A stretch of 64,000 bases of DNA from Kribbella soli (GCF_004331345.1 NZ_SJJZ01000001.1:124001-188000); one strand, 5' to 3'; positions 1 through 8,933 are shown, numbered from the stretch's first letter. Notes: a model not told the origin generated them from the letters alone. Numbers and translations: made by a program.

Positions 1-286
1 AACCACCGGTCAGGAACGGCTGCCCGCCGTACGCGAAGATCACCGTGCCGAGCACCGGCGCGATCAGCCCCGCGCCGGGGAAGTCCGGCCGCATGTACCC
101 CAGCAGGTCCGCGAACATCTCGCTGAAGAACACCACCGGCACCGCCAGCGCCAGGCTGATCCAGAACCGGTCCTTGAACTGCGCCGCATGATCCCCGTGC
201 CCGCCATGACCACCAGGACCACCGTGTCCGCCGTGGTCCATGTGGTCCTCGTGACCACCGTGTTCGTGCTGCTCGTGCTCGCTCAT
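1..286 (-). CDS. Copper-translocating P-type ATPase (CopB-like), N-terminal part
   Basis: This is the first 95 codons of a gene that runs off the left edge of the window. The first 33 residues are very rich in His and Gly (repeated HGGH and DH units), as in the metal-binding N-termini of CopB-type copper/silver P1B ATPases. They are followed by a basic/aromatic stretch (FKDRFWISLAL) and two hydrophobic segments, the first membrane helices. The predicted role is copper export across the cytoplasmic membrane. The ATG at 286 is chosen because the His-rich tract starts there. A palindromic CsoR-type site lies 10 bases upstream and fits copper control. The catalytic DKTG and CPX motifs lie outside the window, so subfamily and metal are inferred from the N-terminus and operator only. 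Confidence 0.8.
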   Translation of the reverse strand, partial: MSEHEQHEHGGHEDHMDHGGHGGPGGHGGHGDHAAQFKDRFWISLALAVPVVFFSEMFADLLGYMRPDFPGAGLIAPVLGTVIFAYGGQPFLTGG

Positions 287-295
287 ACCCGAGAA

Positions 296-314
296 GATAC
301 CCCTAGGGGGTATC
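296..314 (-). promoter_or_regulatory. CsoR-type copper operator
   Basis: A G/C-tract palindrome, GATACCCC-TA-GGGG(G)TATC, sits 10 bases upstream of the P-type ATPase start. The TACC(C/G-tract)GGTA layout is that of known operators of CsoR, the copper-sensing repressor of actinobacteria. No csoR gene is visible here; it may lie beyond the left edge. The site would cover the promoter or start region, so copper-dependent derepression is the natural reading. Confidence 0.7.
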
Positions 315-333
315 GGAAATCAAGGCATGGAAG

Positions 334-361
334 AGCCCCGCCACCCGAAGGTGACGGGGCT
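334..361 (-). terminator. Terminator hairpin after the ABC-F gene
   Basis: AGCCCCG and CGGGGCT, with inner CACC and GGTG, form a stem of about 11 pairs with one mismatch around a CGAA loop. It starts 14 bases after the stop codon at 376. On the minus strand it is followed by CTCTTCC rather than a clean U-tract. It would separate the ABC-F gene from the copper ATPase promoter. Confidence 0.6.
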
Positions 362-375
362 GACACCCGAACCGG

Positions 376-1956
376 CTACAGCGGATCGATGTCGGTCAGG
401 TTCTCCGGGGTCAGCTCGACCCACCGGGTGATGCCGATGTCGCGCAGGAACGGCACGTCGTGACTGGCGATCACAAGTGCTCCGTTGTACGACGCCAACG
501 CGTCCTTCAACTGCGCCACGCTGGCGAGGTCGAGGTTGTTCGTCGGCTCGTCCAGCATCAGCAGCTGCGGCGGCGGTTCAGCGAGGAGCAGTGCCGCCAG
601 CGTCGCCCGGAAGCGTTCGCCGCCGGACAGCGTGCTGACCAACTGATCCGCCGCCCGCCCACGGAACAGGAACCGCGCGAGCCGCGACCGCCGCTCCTGG
701 TTCTCCGTGCTCGGAGCCAGCAACGCCAGGTTGTCCACGATCGAGAGGTCGTCCCGCAGCAGGTCGAGCCGCTGCGGCAGGTACCGGAACGGCACAGCCG
801 GCAACTCCCCCGCCACGATCGACTGCAGCAGCGTGGTCTTCCCGGCGCCGTTCGGCCCGGTCAGCGCGATCCGCTCCGGACCACGGATCTCCAGGTCGAC
901 GTGCGCCCCGGTCCGCAGTACGTGATCCTCCAGCCGCAGCACGACGCGCCCAGCCGGTACGGCGGTCTTCGGCAGGTCGACCCGGATCGCGTCGTCGTCG
1001 TGAACCTTCTCCTCCGCGTCCGCGAGCGCTTCCTGCGCCGAGTCGAGCCGCTCGGACTGCATCCCGAGATGCTTGCCGGCCGACACCTGAGCGGACCGTT
1101 TCAGCCCGCCCGCGATGATCTTCGGGATCCCGCCCTGCTCGAAGGCACGCTGCCCCCGGGCCCGGCGCTGATCCATCTTCATCCGCGCCTCGACCAGATC
1201 CTTCTTCTGCTTGCGTACGTCGGCCTCCGCCGCCCGCAGCATCCGCTCCGCGGCCTCCTGCTCGACAGCGACCGCCTCCTCGTAGGCGGTCAGGTTCCCG
1301 CCGTACCAGGTGACGTCGCCCTTGCGCAGGTCCCCGATCTGGTCGACGCGATCCAGCAGTTCGCGGTCGTGGCTGACGATCACCAACGCACCACGGAACT
1401 GGTCGACGGCGTCGTACAGATGCCGCCGCGCCCGCAGGTCGAGGTTGTTGGTCGGCTCGTCGAGCAGCAGTACGTCGGGACGCCGCAGCAACTCGGCGGC
1501 GAGCCCGAGCAGGATCGTCTCGCCGCCGGACAGCTCGCCGACGCTGCGGTCGAGGTCGATCGCCCCCAGCCCGAGCTTGCCGAGCAACGCCTCGGCGCGT
1601 TCGTCGACGTCCCACTCGTCGCCGACGATCGCGAAGTTCTGCTCCGAGGCGTCACCCGACTCGATCGCGGTGATCGCCCGCCGGACGGCCTCGATACCGA
1701 GCGCCTGGTCGACCCGCAACGAAGTGTCGAGGGTCAGGTCCTGCGGCAGGTACCCGAGCTCGCCGCTGACCCGGATCGCCCCGCGCTGCGGGGTGAGCCG
1801 GCCGGCGATCAACCGGAGCAGCGTCGATTTGCCCGCGCCGTTGCGGCCGACCAGGCCGGAACGGACCGGACCGGCGACGAACGTCAGGCCGTCGAACAGC
1901 ACTTCGCCGTCGGGCCAGGCGAAGAAGAGGTCGGTACAGGACAAGGAAAAGCTCAT
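376..1956 (-). CDS. ABC-F family ATPase, probable antibiotic-response ribosome-protection type
   Basis: The 526-residue protein has two ABC ATPase domains and no membrane segment, which defines the ABC-F family acting on the ribosome. Walker A motifs are GRNGAGKST at about 37-45 and GPNGAGKTT at about 367-375. Each half has an LSGGE signature and an LLDEPTNNLDL-type Walker B. A charged linker (about 230-300) separates them. The ATG at 1956 has GGAG nine bases upstream; an in-frame TTG 60 bases earlier lies inside the structured leader and is less likely. The leader holds a short ORF and alternative hairpins, the usual architecture of drug-inducible ABC-F genes. Which drug, and whether it truly protects the ribosome, cannot be read from the sequence; a housekeeping translation factor is the alternative. 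Confidence 0.85.
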   Translation of the reverse strand: MSFSLSCTDLFFAWPDGEVLFDGLTFVAGPVRSGLVGRNGAGKSTLLRLIAGRLTPQRGAIRVSGELGYLPQDLTLDTSLRVDQALGIEAVRRAITAIESGDASEQNFAIVGDEWDVDERAEALLGKLGLGAIDLDRSVGELSGGETILLGLAAELLRRPDVLLLDEPTNNLDLRARRHLYDAVDQFRGALVIVSHDRELLDRVDQIGDLRKGDVTWYGGNLTAYEEAVAVEQEAAERMLRAAEADVRKQKKDLVEARMKMDQRRARGQRAFEQGGIPKIIAGGLKRSAQVSAGKHLGMQSERLDSAQEALADAEEKVHDDDAIRVDLPKTAVPAGRVVLRLEDHVLRTGAHVDLEIRGPERIALTGPNGAGKTTLLQSIVAGELPAVPFRYLPQRLDLLRDDLSIVDNLALLAPSTENQERRSRLARFLFRGRAADQLVSTLSGGERFRATLAALLLAEPPPQLLMLDEPTNNLDLASVAQLKDALASYNGALVIASHDVPFLRDIGITRWVELTPENLTDIDPL

Positions 1957-2118
1957 GAGTGTCGACTCCAGATGAGGTCTCGAACGAGACCGCACACCAG
2001 ATGAGGTGGCGATCAATCAGTTGCGGAGAAAGACCTCAGTTCGACAACTCGAACCCCTGCCCTCGGGAATGTGACATCGCCAAGCTTACGGATCCTGGTT
2101 GGGTTGATCAACTATTTT
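1957..2118 (-). promoter_or_regulatory. Promoter and attenuator-like leader of the ABC-F gene
   Basis: On the minus strand, TTGATC (2111-2106), 17 bases, then TAAGCT (2088-2083) form a promoter, with an A/T-rich AAAATAG just upstream as in WhiB7-dependent promoters. Downstream are three local hairpins: GTTCGA/TCGAAC (2054-2039), CACC/GGTG, and GGTCTCG/CGAGACC (1991-1976) just before the Shine-Dalgarno. TGAGGTCT (2038-2031) is perfectly complementary to AGACCTCA (1980-1973), which overlaps the last hairpin, so the two pairings exclude each other. An 11-base direct repeat CCAGATGAGGT (plus strand) occurs at 1968 and 1997. Confidence 0.6.
2036..2077 (-). CDS. Putative 13-codon leader peptide upstream of ABC-F
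   Basis: An ATG at 2077 opens a 13-codon reading frame (MSHSRGQGFELSN) ending in a TGA at 2038-2036. The ATG lies five bases after the TAAGCT box, so the message would be leaderless or nearly so. The stop codon forms the first bases of the TGAGGTCT arm that can pair with the region before the ABC-F start. A ribosome stalled at the end of this peptide would therefore change leader folding. A second possible frame (14 codons, GTG at 1997) overlaps the ABC-F start as ATGA. No protein-level evidence exists; it is proposed from position and structure. Confidence 0.4.
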   Translation of the reverse strand: MSHSRGQGFELSN

Positions 2119-2317
2119 CCGAACGCTTGCGCCGGGCAACGATCACCAGGTCGACCAGCGCGACCACGGCAAGCACCCCGAACGCGACCACCCACCCGCC
2201 AGGGAGATCGAGCAGGGCGGACAGGACGGCGGCCGCGATCCAAAGCAACAGGCCGAACGTCGCCAGCACGATCCGCAGCGTCAATGCGCTCCGGGGTGGA
2301 GGAGGTTCGAAGGCCAT
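2108..2317 (-). CDS. Small two-helix membrane protein
   Basis: A 69-residue protein has a Pro-rich N-terminus (FEPPPPRSALTLR) and two hydrophobic helices (about 14-37 and 41-60) ending in a basic tail (RRKRSENS). It resembles small actinobacterial two-helix proteins of the DUF6343 type, but this is a weak impression from the N-terminal pattern. Its last codons overlap the predicted ABC-F promoter on the same strand. It starts 15 bases after the stop of the GntR gene and could be co-transcribed with it. No function is assigned. Confidence 0.65.
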   Translation of the reverse strand: MAFEPPPPRSALTLRIVLATFGLLLWIAAAVLSALLDLPGGWVVAFGVLAVVALVDLVIVARRKRSENS

Positions 2318-2332
2318 ACCTCCGATGTACTC

Positions 2333-3004
2333 CTAGGACGCCTTGCGGAGCCAGGTTTCGACGCCGGCGATGTGGGCGGTCATCCAGGCGCGGGCCGCCT
2401 CGGCGTCGCGGATCTCGATGGCGTCCAGGATCGCGGCATGCTCGGCGAGGGTGCGCTCGACCGCGCCGGCCTGGGTGACGCCGCGCCAGATCCGGGCCCG
2501 CTGGGTGGCGCCGGAGATCCCGTCGAGCAGCGAACAGACCACCTGGTTCCCGGTCGCCTCGGCGATCCCGCGATGGAACCGCAGGTCGTTCGCGACCAGT
2601 TCCTCGACCGAGGCATCCGGCGCCAGATCGCTGGTCAGCAGGCGTAGTTCGGTGACCTGTTCCGGGCTGATCCGGGTCGCGGCCAGCGCCGCCACACCGG
2701 GCTCGAGCAGGCGCCGTACCTCGAAGAACTGCAGCACCGAGTCGTCGCGGTGCAGGTCGACCATGAAGTTCAGCGCGTCCAGCAGATGCGCCGAGTCGAG
2801 GCTGCTCACGTACGTTCCGTCGCCGTGCCGGACGTCCAGCACGTTGACGAGCGTGAGCGCCTTGACCGCCTCCCGCAGCGAGTTCCGCGACAACCCCAGC
2901 CGGGCGGCGAGATCCGCCTCCTTCGGCAACCGGTCCCCCGGCCCGAGCTCCCCCGAGGTGATCATCCCCTTGATCTTGACGATCGCCTCATCCGTCAACG
3001 CCAT
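2333..3004 (-). CDS. FadR-subfamily GntR transcriptional regulator
   Basis: The 223-residue protein has an N-terminal winged helix-turn-helix (about 5-65, including LPKEADLAARLGLSRNSLREAVKAL and the wing HGDGTYV) and a C-terminal all-helical FCD ligand-binding domain. FCD-type residues are D and H of the NDLRFHRGIAEATGN motif and a later EHAAILDAI. Such regulators repress catabolic genes and are released by small carboxylates. The ATG at 3004 removes a 35-residue upstream extension that is not family-like and runs through an inverted repeat. The gene is not next to an obvious catabolic operon, so its target is unknown. Confidence 0.88.
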   Translation of the reverse strand: MALTDEAIVKIKGMITSGELGPGDRLPKEADLAARLGLSRNSLREAVKALTLVNVLDVRHGDGTYVSSLDSAHLLDALNFMVDLHRDDSVLQFFEVRRLLEPGVAALAATRISPEQVTELRLLTSDLAPDASVEELVANDLRFHRGIAEATGNQVVCSLLDGISGATQRARIWRGVTQAGAVERTLAEHAAILDAIEIRDAEAARAWMTAHIAGVETWLRKAS

Positions 3005-3028
3005 CCGTTCAGTATGCCGCCAGCCGAG

Positions 3029-3123
3029 CCTAAGAACAGGAGGTAGTGCTCGGCCGGCGAAGCCCTCCCGCCTGAGGCGGCCCGCCGCAGGGCCGATTTC
3101 ACCCACCACCTCCTGTCCTTAGG
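3029..3123. repeat. 95-bp imperfect inverted-repeat element
   Basis: Twenty-base arms at 3029-3048 (CCTAAGAACAGGAGGTAGTG) and 3104-3123 match in inverted orientation at 18 of 20 positions. The 55 bases between them contain nested short stems (GCCCT/AGGGC and CCGCCTGAGGCGG). The element fills the space between the LuxR gene stop and the GntR gene. It is larger than an ordinary terminator and looks like a MITE-like or REP-like unit. No target duplication is obvious. Confidence 0.5.
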
Positions 3124-3127
3124 TACA

Positions 3128-4108
3128 TCACCCCGTGCCGGCGACCCGGGCGAGGAGGGTGGGGCGGGTGGAGGCGCCGGTCTTGGCGAGGACCGCCTTG
3201 ACGTGGTCGTTGACGGTGTGTTCGGACAGGACCAGGCGCTGGGCGATGTGGCGGGAGTCGGCGCCGGTGGTCAGCTCGGCGAGGATCTCGCGTTCGCGGG
3301 GTGTCAGGGCGTGCGCGAGGGCGAAGACTTCCAGTCGTTCGGCGGGAGTGGATTCCTCGATGGTGACCGCGATGTCGGAGTCGGGTGCGGTGCGGGCGGC
3401 TCGGAGGGTGATCCAACGGCCGGCGCCGAGGTGGACGCGCGACCAGGGCGGCCCGACCGGTACGCCGTTCTCGGCGGCAACGAGAGCTGCCGCCAGGTTG
3501 TACGCCGCGGCCGGGATCGCCTGCTCGACCACGGCGGGATCATCCGGCGGGTTCAACCGGTGCAGCGCTTCGCGAGCCGCGGGCGTACCGACCTGGACCT
3601 GCAGATCCGCGCCGAGAACAAGAACGGCCGGCCCGCCAGCTGGAGGCGGGATCGGGGTGGTGAAGGTTCTTGCCTGGGCGCTTCGGAGGGCGGTGGTCAG
3701 GAATGGTGCGACGGACGCGATCAGGTCGCGTTCGTTCGAGGTGAAGGGCGAGCTGCTCGTGCGCCACAGGTCCAGCCAAGCCCAGCAGCCGAAGCGGTCT
3801 GCAAAGACCGCAGTCAACACGTCGACGTCATCCGGACGACGCCATACGACTGGCCCATCACCCACCACGAGGTCGGTCCAGCGGGTGCCTCGGTTCAGGT
3901 ACCGCGCCTGGATGAGGGCGGGGAGGTCCGGCCAGGACAGGCCCGGGATGTCGGCCAGGGGTGAGGTGCCGATCCGGGTGACCGGGTCGGTGAGGGTCCA
4001 GACGTGGGCGTCGAACGGCACCGCACGCCGCAGCTCGGTCAGCGCCCGCTCGCGCAGCACCTTGGCGTCGAGCGTGCCGGAACACAGTCGTTCCACCCGA
4101 TCCCGCAC
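3128..4108 (-). CDS. LuxR-family transcriptional regulator
   Basis: The 326-residue protein ends in a LuxR-type helix-turn-helix (about 265-326, ALTPREREILAELTTGADSRHIAQRLVLSEHTVNDHVKAV by its key residues LTPREREI and SEHTVNDHVK). The N-terminal half is a GAF-like sensor region with conserved aromatic residues. No response-regulator Asp domain is present, so it should sense a small molecule rather than accept phosphate. The GTG at 4108 is the only start that keeps the N-terminal domain. It is divergent from the small alpha/beta-barrel protein at 4179; the 70-bp gap would hold both promoters, making that gene a likely target. Confidence 0.88.
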   Translation of the reverse strand: MRDRVERLCSGTLDAKVLRERALTELRRAVPFDAHVWTLTDPVTRIGTSPLADIPGLSWPDLPALIQARYLNRGTRWTDLVVGDGPVVWRRPDDVDVLTAVFADRFGCWAWLDLWRTSSSPFTSNERDLIASVAPFLTTALRSAQARTFTTPIPPPAGGPAVLVLGADLQVQVGTPAAREALHRLNPPDDPAVVEQAIPAAAYNLAAALVAAENGVPVGPPWSRVHLGAGRWITLRAARTAPDSDIAVTIEESTPAERLEVFALAHALTPREREILAELTTGADSRHIAQRLVLSEHTVNDHVKAVLAKTGASTRPTLLARVAGTG

Positions 4109-4178
4109 ACCGTGAGCGTACGAAAGATCCCCAGGATCGGGGATGGGACAGGCCGCCCGGCAGGCTCACGCTGATCGC

Positions 4179-4538
4179 ATGATCACACTGCACATCGAGA
4201 ACACCATCGCCGACTACGACGCGTGGAAGGCGGCCTTCGACCGCTACGACCGCGCCCGCCGCGACCACCACGTGCTCGCGTACCGCATCAGCCGTCCCGT
4301 CGACGACCCCGCCACGGTCCACATCGACCTCGACTTCGACACCCGCGAGGACGCCACTGCCTTCGTCCAGGTCCTCGAGAAGATCTGGCAGACCCCGCTC
4401 TCCGCCGGCGTCTCCAGCACCCACGCCGTCCCCGAGCTACGAACCCTTGAGGAGGCGACCGCCCAGCCTCCGCTGATGAGCACACCGAGTCCGGAGGCTG
4501 TCCAGGCAATGAAGGCCAATCATGCCCAGGTGGACTGA
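4179..4538 (+). CDS. Small ferredoxin-fold protein, possible monooxygenase/cyclase-like
   Basis: The 119-residue protein has the beta-alpha-beta pattern of the dimeric alpha/beta-barrel superfamily: ITLHIENTIADYDAWKAAFD near the N-terminus, then a VHIDLDFDTREDATAFVQVLEKIW strand-helix unit (read by these landmarks). Members include antibiotic-biosynthesis monooxygenases, cyclases and many proteins of unknown role. No catalytic residues can be assigned. The ATG at 4179 is chosen over one 36 bases earlier because the first beta strand starts there. It is divergent from the LuxR regulator, which probably controls it. Confidence 0.7.
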   Translation: MITLHIENTIADYDAWKAAFDRYDRARRDHHVLAYRISRPVDDPATVHIDLDFDTREDATAFVQVLEKIWQTPLSAGVSSTHAVPELRTLEEATAQPPLMSTPSPEAVQAMKANHAQVD

Positions 4539-4545
4539 TTTGGAG

Positions 4546-4586
4546 CGTGACGTTGACCACACTTCTGCGCAGTGGTGATCGTCACG
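4546..4586 (+). terminator. Two-part hairpin after the alpha/beta-barrel gene
   Basis: CGTGACG (4546-4552) pairs with CGTCACG (4580-4586), and inside it ACCAC pairs with GTGGT. It starts eight bases after the stop codon. There is no U-tract, so it may be a weak terminator or an operator. Confidence 0.4.
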
Positions 4587-4742
4587 GGTGGCGAGTGGAC
4601 AACTGCATACAGTGGGCAGCCACGCTCAGGACGCCGTCCGGACCGGCCCGCGGAGGACCGCCGGAAAGCCACCTCTGCAAGGCGTCCCGGAGCTATGACC
4701 GTCGCTCTCCGCGCCGGCGGGCGGTGAGAGGACGGCGTGTGG

Positions 4743-4773
4743 CCTGAAACACCTTTGTGGGCAGTGTTTCAGG
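4743..4773 (+). promoter_or_regulatory. Perfect inverted repeat upstream of kgd; rest of the 4539-4942 gap
   Basis: CCTGAAACAC (4743-4752) and GTGTTTCAGG (4764-4773) are exact inverted repeats separated by 11 bases, ending 169 bases before the kgd start. The length and spacing suit an operator for a dimeric regulator controlling kgd, or an untranslated-leader hairpin. The rest of the 404-base gap holds only the hairpin at 4546-4586 and short non-conserved reading frames, and is likely the kgd promoter and leader. Confidence 0.5.
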
Positions 4774-4942
4774 TGCCGATGGATCCGGTCGTGAGAGCCC
4801 GACCACTCGACACACTGGTCCGGTGGTCCCGAGCTGTGGAAGTGGTCCCCCTGCTATTAGCCTTTGCTTGGGACACCACCCATAACATCAGGATTAACGA
4901 ACCGCGGTACCGGACCCGAAATCGGAAGAGGCGAACTGCCAA

Positions 4943-7900
4943 GTGGCCACCGAGCCATCAGACACCAATCCCCTAGCAGCCTTCGGTGCGAACGAATGGC
5001 TGGTCGACGAGCTGTACGAGAAGTACCAGCAGGACCCGAATTCGGTGGATCCGGCGTGGCTCGACTTCTTCAAGACCTACAAGCCAGGTGACGCGACGCC
5101 GGTGACCACCGCCCCGGCCGACGCTCCCCGGCCGGATGCCGTGTCCGACAACAAGACGCCCGAGGCGCCGAGCCGCGGTACGGCGACGTCCGCGCCGGCC
5201 TCGAGCGCACCCGCGGCGACCACCGCCGCGACCCAGCCGACGCCGGCCGCCGCAGCGGCCGCCGCGCCGAAGACCCAGCCGGCAGCTCAGCCCGCAGCGA
5301 AGCAAGCACCGGCCCAGTCCGGCGCCCCGACCGGAGGCAAGGTGAACCAGCCGCCCAGCGGTCAGGCCAAGCCCGCCCCCGCGGCCGGCGCGGACTCCGA
5401 GCGGCTGATCCTGCGCGGTGCCCCGGCGCGGACCGCGCAGAACATGGAGGCCAGCCTCCAGGTCCCGACCGCGACCAGCGTTCGCCAGGTGCCGGTCAAG
5501 CTGCTGATCGACAACCGGATCGTCGTCAACAACCACCTCAAGCGCGCCCGCGGCGGCAAGGTGTCCTTCACCCACCTGATCGGCTGGGCGCTGGTCAAGG
5601 CGCTGAAGACGCTGCCGGACATGAACGCGTCGTACGACGAGACCGACGGCAAGCCGACCCTGGTCCGCCCGGCGCACATCAACCTCGGCCTGGCCATCGA
5701 CATGCAGAAGCCGGACGGCACCCGGCAACTGCTGGTGCCGTCGATCAAGGCGACCGAGACGATGACGTTCGCCGACTTCTGGATGGCCTACGAGGACATC
5801 GTCCGCCGGGCCCGGGACAACAAGCTCGCGCTGCCGGACTTCCAGGGCACCACGATCAGCCTGACCAACCCCGGCACGATCGGCACCCAGCACTCGGTGC
5901 CGCGGCTGATGGCCGGCCAGGGCTGCATCATCGGCGTCGGCGCGATGGAGTACCCGTCGGAGTACCAGGGCGCGGCCGAGGAGACGATGGCCAAGCTCGC
6001 GGTCAGCAAGGTGATGACGCTGACCTCGACGTACGACCACCGGATCATCCAGGGCGCCCAGTCGGGTGAGTTCCTGCGCCGGATCCACCAGCTGCTGCTC
6101 GGCGGCGAGGGCTTCTACGACGAGATCTTCCAGTCGCTGCGGATCCCCTACGAGCCGATCCGCTGGGCCGCCGACCTCCCGCACAGCCACGAGGAGGACG
6201 TCAGCAAGCAGGCCCGGATCCTGGAGCTGATCCACGCGTTCCGGGTGCGCGGCCACATCATGGCCGACACCGACCCGCTGGAGTACAAGCAGCGCAGCCA
6301 CCCCGACCTCGACGTCGCCACCCACGGCCTGACGCTGTGGGACCTGGACCGCGAGTTCGCCACCGGCTCGTTCGGCGGCAACGACCGGCGGTTCATGAAG
6401 CTCCGCGAGATCCTCGGCATCCTGCGCGACTCGTACTGCCGGACCACCGGTATCGAGTACATGCACATCCAGGACCCCGAGCAGCGCAAGTGGATCCAGG
6501 AGCGGGTCGAGCGCCCGCACACCAAGCCGCCCCGCGAGGAGCAGCTGCGGATCCTGGCCAAGCTGAACGAGGCCGAGGCCTTCGAGACCTTCCTGCAGAC
6601 CAAGTACGTCGGTCAGCGCCGCTTCTCGCTCGAGGGCGCGGAGACCACGATCCCGCTGCTCGACGAGCTCTGCGAGGAGGCGGCCGGCGCAGGCCTGGAC
6701 GAGGTCGCGATCGGAATGGCGCACCGCGGCCGGCTGAACGTGCTGGCGAACATCGTCGGCAAGTCGTACGGCCAGATCTTCCGCGAGTTCGAGGGCAACA
6801 TCGACCCGCGGACCGTGCAGGGCTCCGGCGACGTCAAGTACCACCTGGGCGCCGAGGGCGAGTTCGTCTCCGAGTTCGGCGACAAGATCAAGGTCTCGGT
6901 GGCGGCGAACCCGTCGCACCTGGAGACCGTCGACCCGGTGCTCGAGGGCATCGTCCGGGCCAAGCAGGACATCCTGGACCGCGGCGCCGCGTTCCCGGTG
7001 CTGCCGGTGCTGGTGCACGGTGACGCGGCCTTCGCCGGCCAGGGCGTGGTGGCGGAGACGCTGAACCTGTCCCAGCTGCGCGGCTACCGGACCGGCGGCA
7101 CGATCCACGTGATCGTGAACAACCAGGTCGGCTTCACCACCTCGCCGGCCTCGTCCCGCTCGTCGATGTACTCCACCGACGTGGCCCGGATGGTGCAGGC
7201 GCCGATCTTCCACGTGAACGGCGACGACCCCGAGGCCTGCATCCGGGTCGCGGACCTGGCCTTCGAGTACCGGCAGGCGTTCAACAAGGACGTCGTCATC
7301 GACCTGGTCTGCTACCGCCGCCGCGGTCACAACGAGGGCGACGACCCGAGCTTCACCCAGCCGCTGATGTACGACCTGATCGAGCAGAAGCGCTCGGTCC
7401 GCAAGCTGTACACCGAGGCCCTGATCGGTCGTGGCGACATCACGATCGAAGAGGCCGAGCAGGCGATGCAGGACTTCCAGCAGCGGCTGGAGCGGGTGTT
7501 CGCCGAGGTGCGGGACGCGAAGAACGAGCCCGACACGCCGCCGCCGTACGTGACGGCTCCGGACTACCCGAACAAGCCGGAGGGTCCGGACGCCACCGCG
7601 ATCAGCCGCGAGGCGCTGAAGAAGATCGCCGACGCGTACACCACGCTGCCGGAAGGCTTCACCGTGCACCCGAAGGTGCAGCCGCAGCTGCAGCGCCGGG
7701 CGCACGCGATCACCGAGGGCCCGCTCGACTGGGCCAGCGCGGAGATGACCGCCTTCGGCTCGCTGCTGCTCGACGGGCGCCCGGTCCGGCTCGCCGGTCA
7801 GGACAGCCGCCGCGGCACGTTCGTCCAGCGGTTCGCCGCCGTCATCGACCGGGTCAACGGGCAGGACCACGTCCCGCTGCAGCACCTGGACGAGGGCCAG

Positions 7901-8755
7901 GGGAACTTCTACGTCTACGACTCACTGCTCAGCGAGTACGCCGCACTCGGCTTCGAGTACGGGTACTCCGTGGCGCGGCCGGAGGCGCTGGTGCTGTGGG
8001 AGGCGCAGTTCGGCGACTTCGTGAACGGCGCCCAGTCGGTCATCGACGAGTACATCTCGTCCGGTGAGGCGAAGTGGGGCCAGAAGTCCGGTGTCGTGCT
8101 GCTGCTGCCGCACGGCTACGAGGGCCAGGGCCCGGACCACACGTCGGCCCGGATCGAGCGGTTCCTGCAGCTGTGCGCCGAGGACGCGATGACCGTGGCG
8201 CAGCCGTCGACCCCGGCGTCGTACTTCCACCTGCTCCGCCGGCACACGCTCGGCGAGGAGCACGTCCCGATGATCGTCTTCACGCCGAAGCAGCTGCTGC
8301 GGCGCAAGGAGGCGGTGTCGCAGCCGGAGGAGCTGACCCACGGCACCTTCAAGCCGGTGATCGGCGACACCGAGGCCGAGGCGAGCGCGGCAGGAGTGGA
8401 GCGGGTGATCCTGGCCTCTGGCCGGATCGTGTACGACCTGCTCGCGGAGCGGAAGAAGGTCGAGGCGGACAAGATCAGCACCGCGATCCTCCGGGTCGAG
8501 CAGCTCTACCCGCTGCCCGCCGACGAGATCGTCGCCGAGCTGGCGAAGTACCCGAATGCGACCGAGATCCGCTGGGTGCAGGACGAGCCGGCGAACCAGG
8601 GCCCGTGGCCGTTCATGGCGCTGAACCTGACCGAGCACCTGGGCGGCAAGCCGTTCTACCGGGTGTCCCGGCCGGCCATGTCGGCTCCGGCGGTCGGCTC
8701 GCACGGTGTGCACGGCACCGAGCAGGCGACGCTGCTGAAGCAGGCGTTCAGCTGA
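4943..8755 (+). CDS. kgd: Multifunctional 2-oxoglutarate decarboxylase/dehydrogenase E1 with fused E2 domain
   Basis: This 1270-residue fusion enzyme works at the 2-oxoglutarate node of the TCA cycle. The order is: an N-terminal 2-oxoglutarate dehydrogenase segment (about 1-45, [15 protein letters not shown]), an Ala/Pro linker, an acyltransferase (E2-like) domain with the [13 protein letters not shown] motif near 368, then the thiamine-diphosphate E1 part with [11 protein letters not shown] near 692 and NNQVGF near 725, and a transketolase-like C-terminus. This is the actinobacterial Kgd/OdhA layout, in which E1 and the E2 catalytic domain share one chain and no lipoyl domain is present. The GTG at 4943 fits the family N-terminus. 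A DUF6104 gene follows two bases after the stop, as is common in actinobacteria. Confidence 0.97.
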   Translation: MATEPSDTNPLAAFGANEWLVDELYEKYQQDPNSVDPAWLDFFKTYKPGDATPVTTAPADAPRPDAVSDNKTPEAPSRGTATSAPASSAPAATTAATQPTPAAAAAAAPKTQPAAQPAAKQAPAQSGAPTGGKVNQPPSGQAKPAPAAGADSERLILRGAPARTAQNMEASLQVPTATSVRQVPVKLLIDNRIVVNNHLKRARGGKVSFTHLIGWALVKALKTLPDMNASYDETDGKPTLVRPAHINLGLAIDMQKPDGTRQLLVPSIKATETMTFADFWMAYEDIVRRARDNKLALPDFQGTTISLTNPGTIGTQHSVPRLMAGQGCIIGVGAMEYPSEYQGAAEETMAKLAVSKVMTLTSTYDHRIIQGAQSGEFLRRIHQLLLGGEGFYDEIFQSLRIPYEPIRWAADLPHSHEEDVSKQARILELIHAFRVRGHIMADTDPLEYKQRSHPDLDVATHGLTLWDLDREFATGSFGGNDRRFMKLREILGILRDSYCRTTGIEYMHIQDPEQRKWIQERVERPHTKPPREEQLRILAKLNEAEAFETFLQTKYVGQRRFSLEGAETTIPLLDELCEEAAGAGLDEVAIGMAHRGRLNVLANIVGKSYGQIFREFEGNIDPRTVQGSGDVKYHLGAEGEFVSEFGDKIKVSVAANPSHLETVDPVLEGIVRAKQDILDRGAAFPVLPVLVHGDAAFAGQGVVAETLNLSQLRGYRTGGTIHVIVNNQVGFTTSPASSRSSMYSTDVARMVQAPIFHVNGDDPEACIRVADLAFEYRQAFNKDVVIDLVCYRRRGHNEGDDPSFTQPLMYDLIEQKRSVRKLYTEALIGRGDITIEEAEQAMQDFQQRLERVFAEVRDAKNEPDTPPPYVTAPDYPNKPEGPDATAISREALKKIADAYTTLPEGFTVHPKVQPQLQRRAHAITEGPLDWASAEMTAFGSLLLDGRPVRLAGQDSRRGTFVQRFAAVIDRVNGQDHVPLQHLDEGQGNFYVYDSLLSEYAALGFEYGYSVARPEALVLWEAQFGDFVNGAQSVIDEYISSGEAKWGQKSGVVLLLPHGYEGQGPDHTSARIERFLQLCAEDAMTVAQPSTPASYFHLLRRHTLGEEHVPMIVFTPKQLLRRKEAVSQPEELTHGTFKPVIGDTEAEASAAGVERVILASGRIVYDLLAERKKVEADKISTAILRVEQLYPLPADEIVAELAKYPNATEIRWVQDEPANQGPWPFMALNLTEHLGGKPFYRVSRPAMSAPAVGSHGVHGTEQATLLKQAFS

Positions 8756-8756
8756 C

Positions 8757-8933
8757 GTGTACTTCACCGACCGCGGGATCGAGGAGCTCGAGAAGCGGCG
8801 TGGCGAGGAGGATGTCACGCTGGCCTTCGTGGCCGAGCGGCTGCGCGAGTTCGTCGACCTGAACCCGGAGTTCGAGACGCCGATCGAGCGGTTCGCCACC
8901 TGGCTGGCCCGCTTGGACGACGAGGACGACTGA
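8757..8933 (+). CDS. DUF6104 family small protein
   Basis: A 58-residue acidic protein starts with a GTG one base after the kgd stop codon. Its sequence (YFTDRGIEELEKRRGEEDVT at the start, then LREFVDLNPEFETPIERFA) matches the small DUF6104 proteins usually found right after kgd in actinobacteria. The spacing implies translational coupling. Association or co-regulation with the 2-oxoglutarate enzyme is plausible but its function is unknown. It is too short for default gene-length cut-offs and easily missed. Confidence 0.8.
   Translation: MYFTDRGIEELEKRRGEEDVTLAFVAERLREFVDLNPEFETPIERFATWLARLDDEDD

Noticed and set aside
2039..2054. GTTCGA-CAAC-TCGAAC as a LexA box
   Set aside because: The half-sites are in the reverse order of the actinobacterial LexA box TCGAAC-N4-GTTCGA, and it fits better as a hairpin in the ABC-F leader.
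4973..7885. Long antisense open frame opposite kgd (970 codons)
   Set aside because: It is a composition artefact of high-GC third positions; kgd on the other strand has clear catalytic motifs, while the antisense product is Arg/Leu/Val/Asp-rich without domains.
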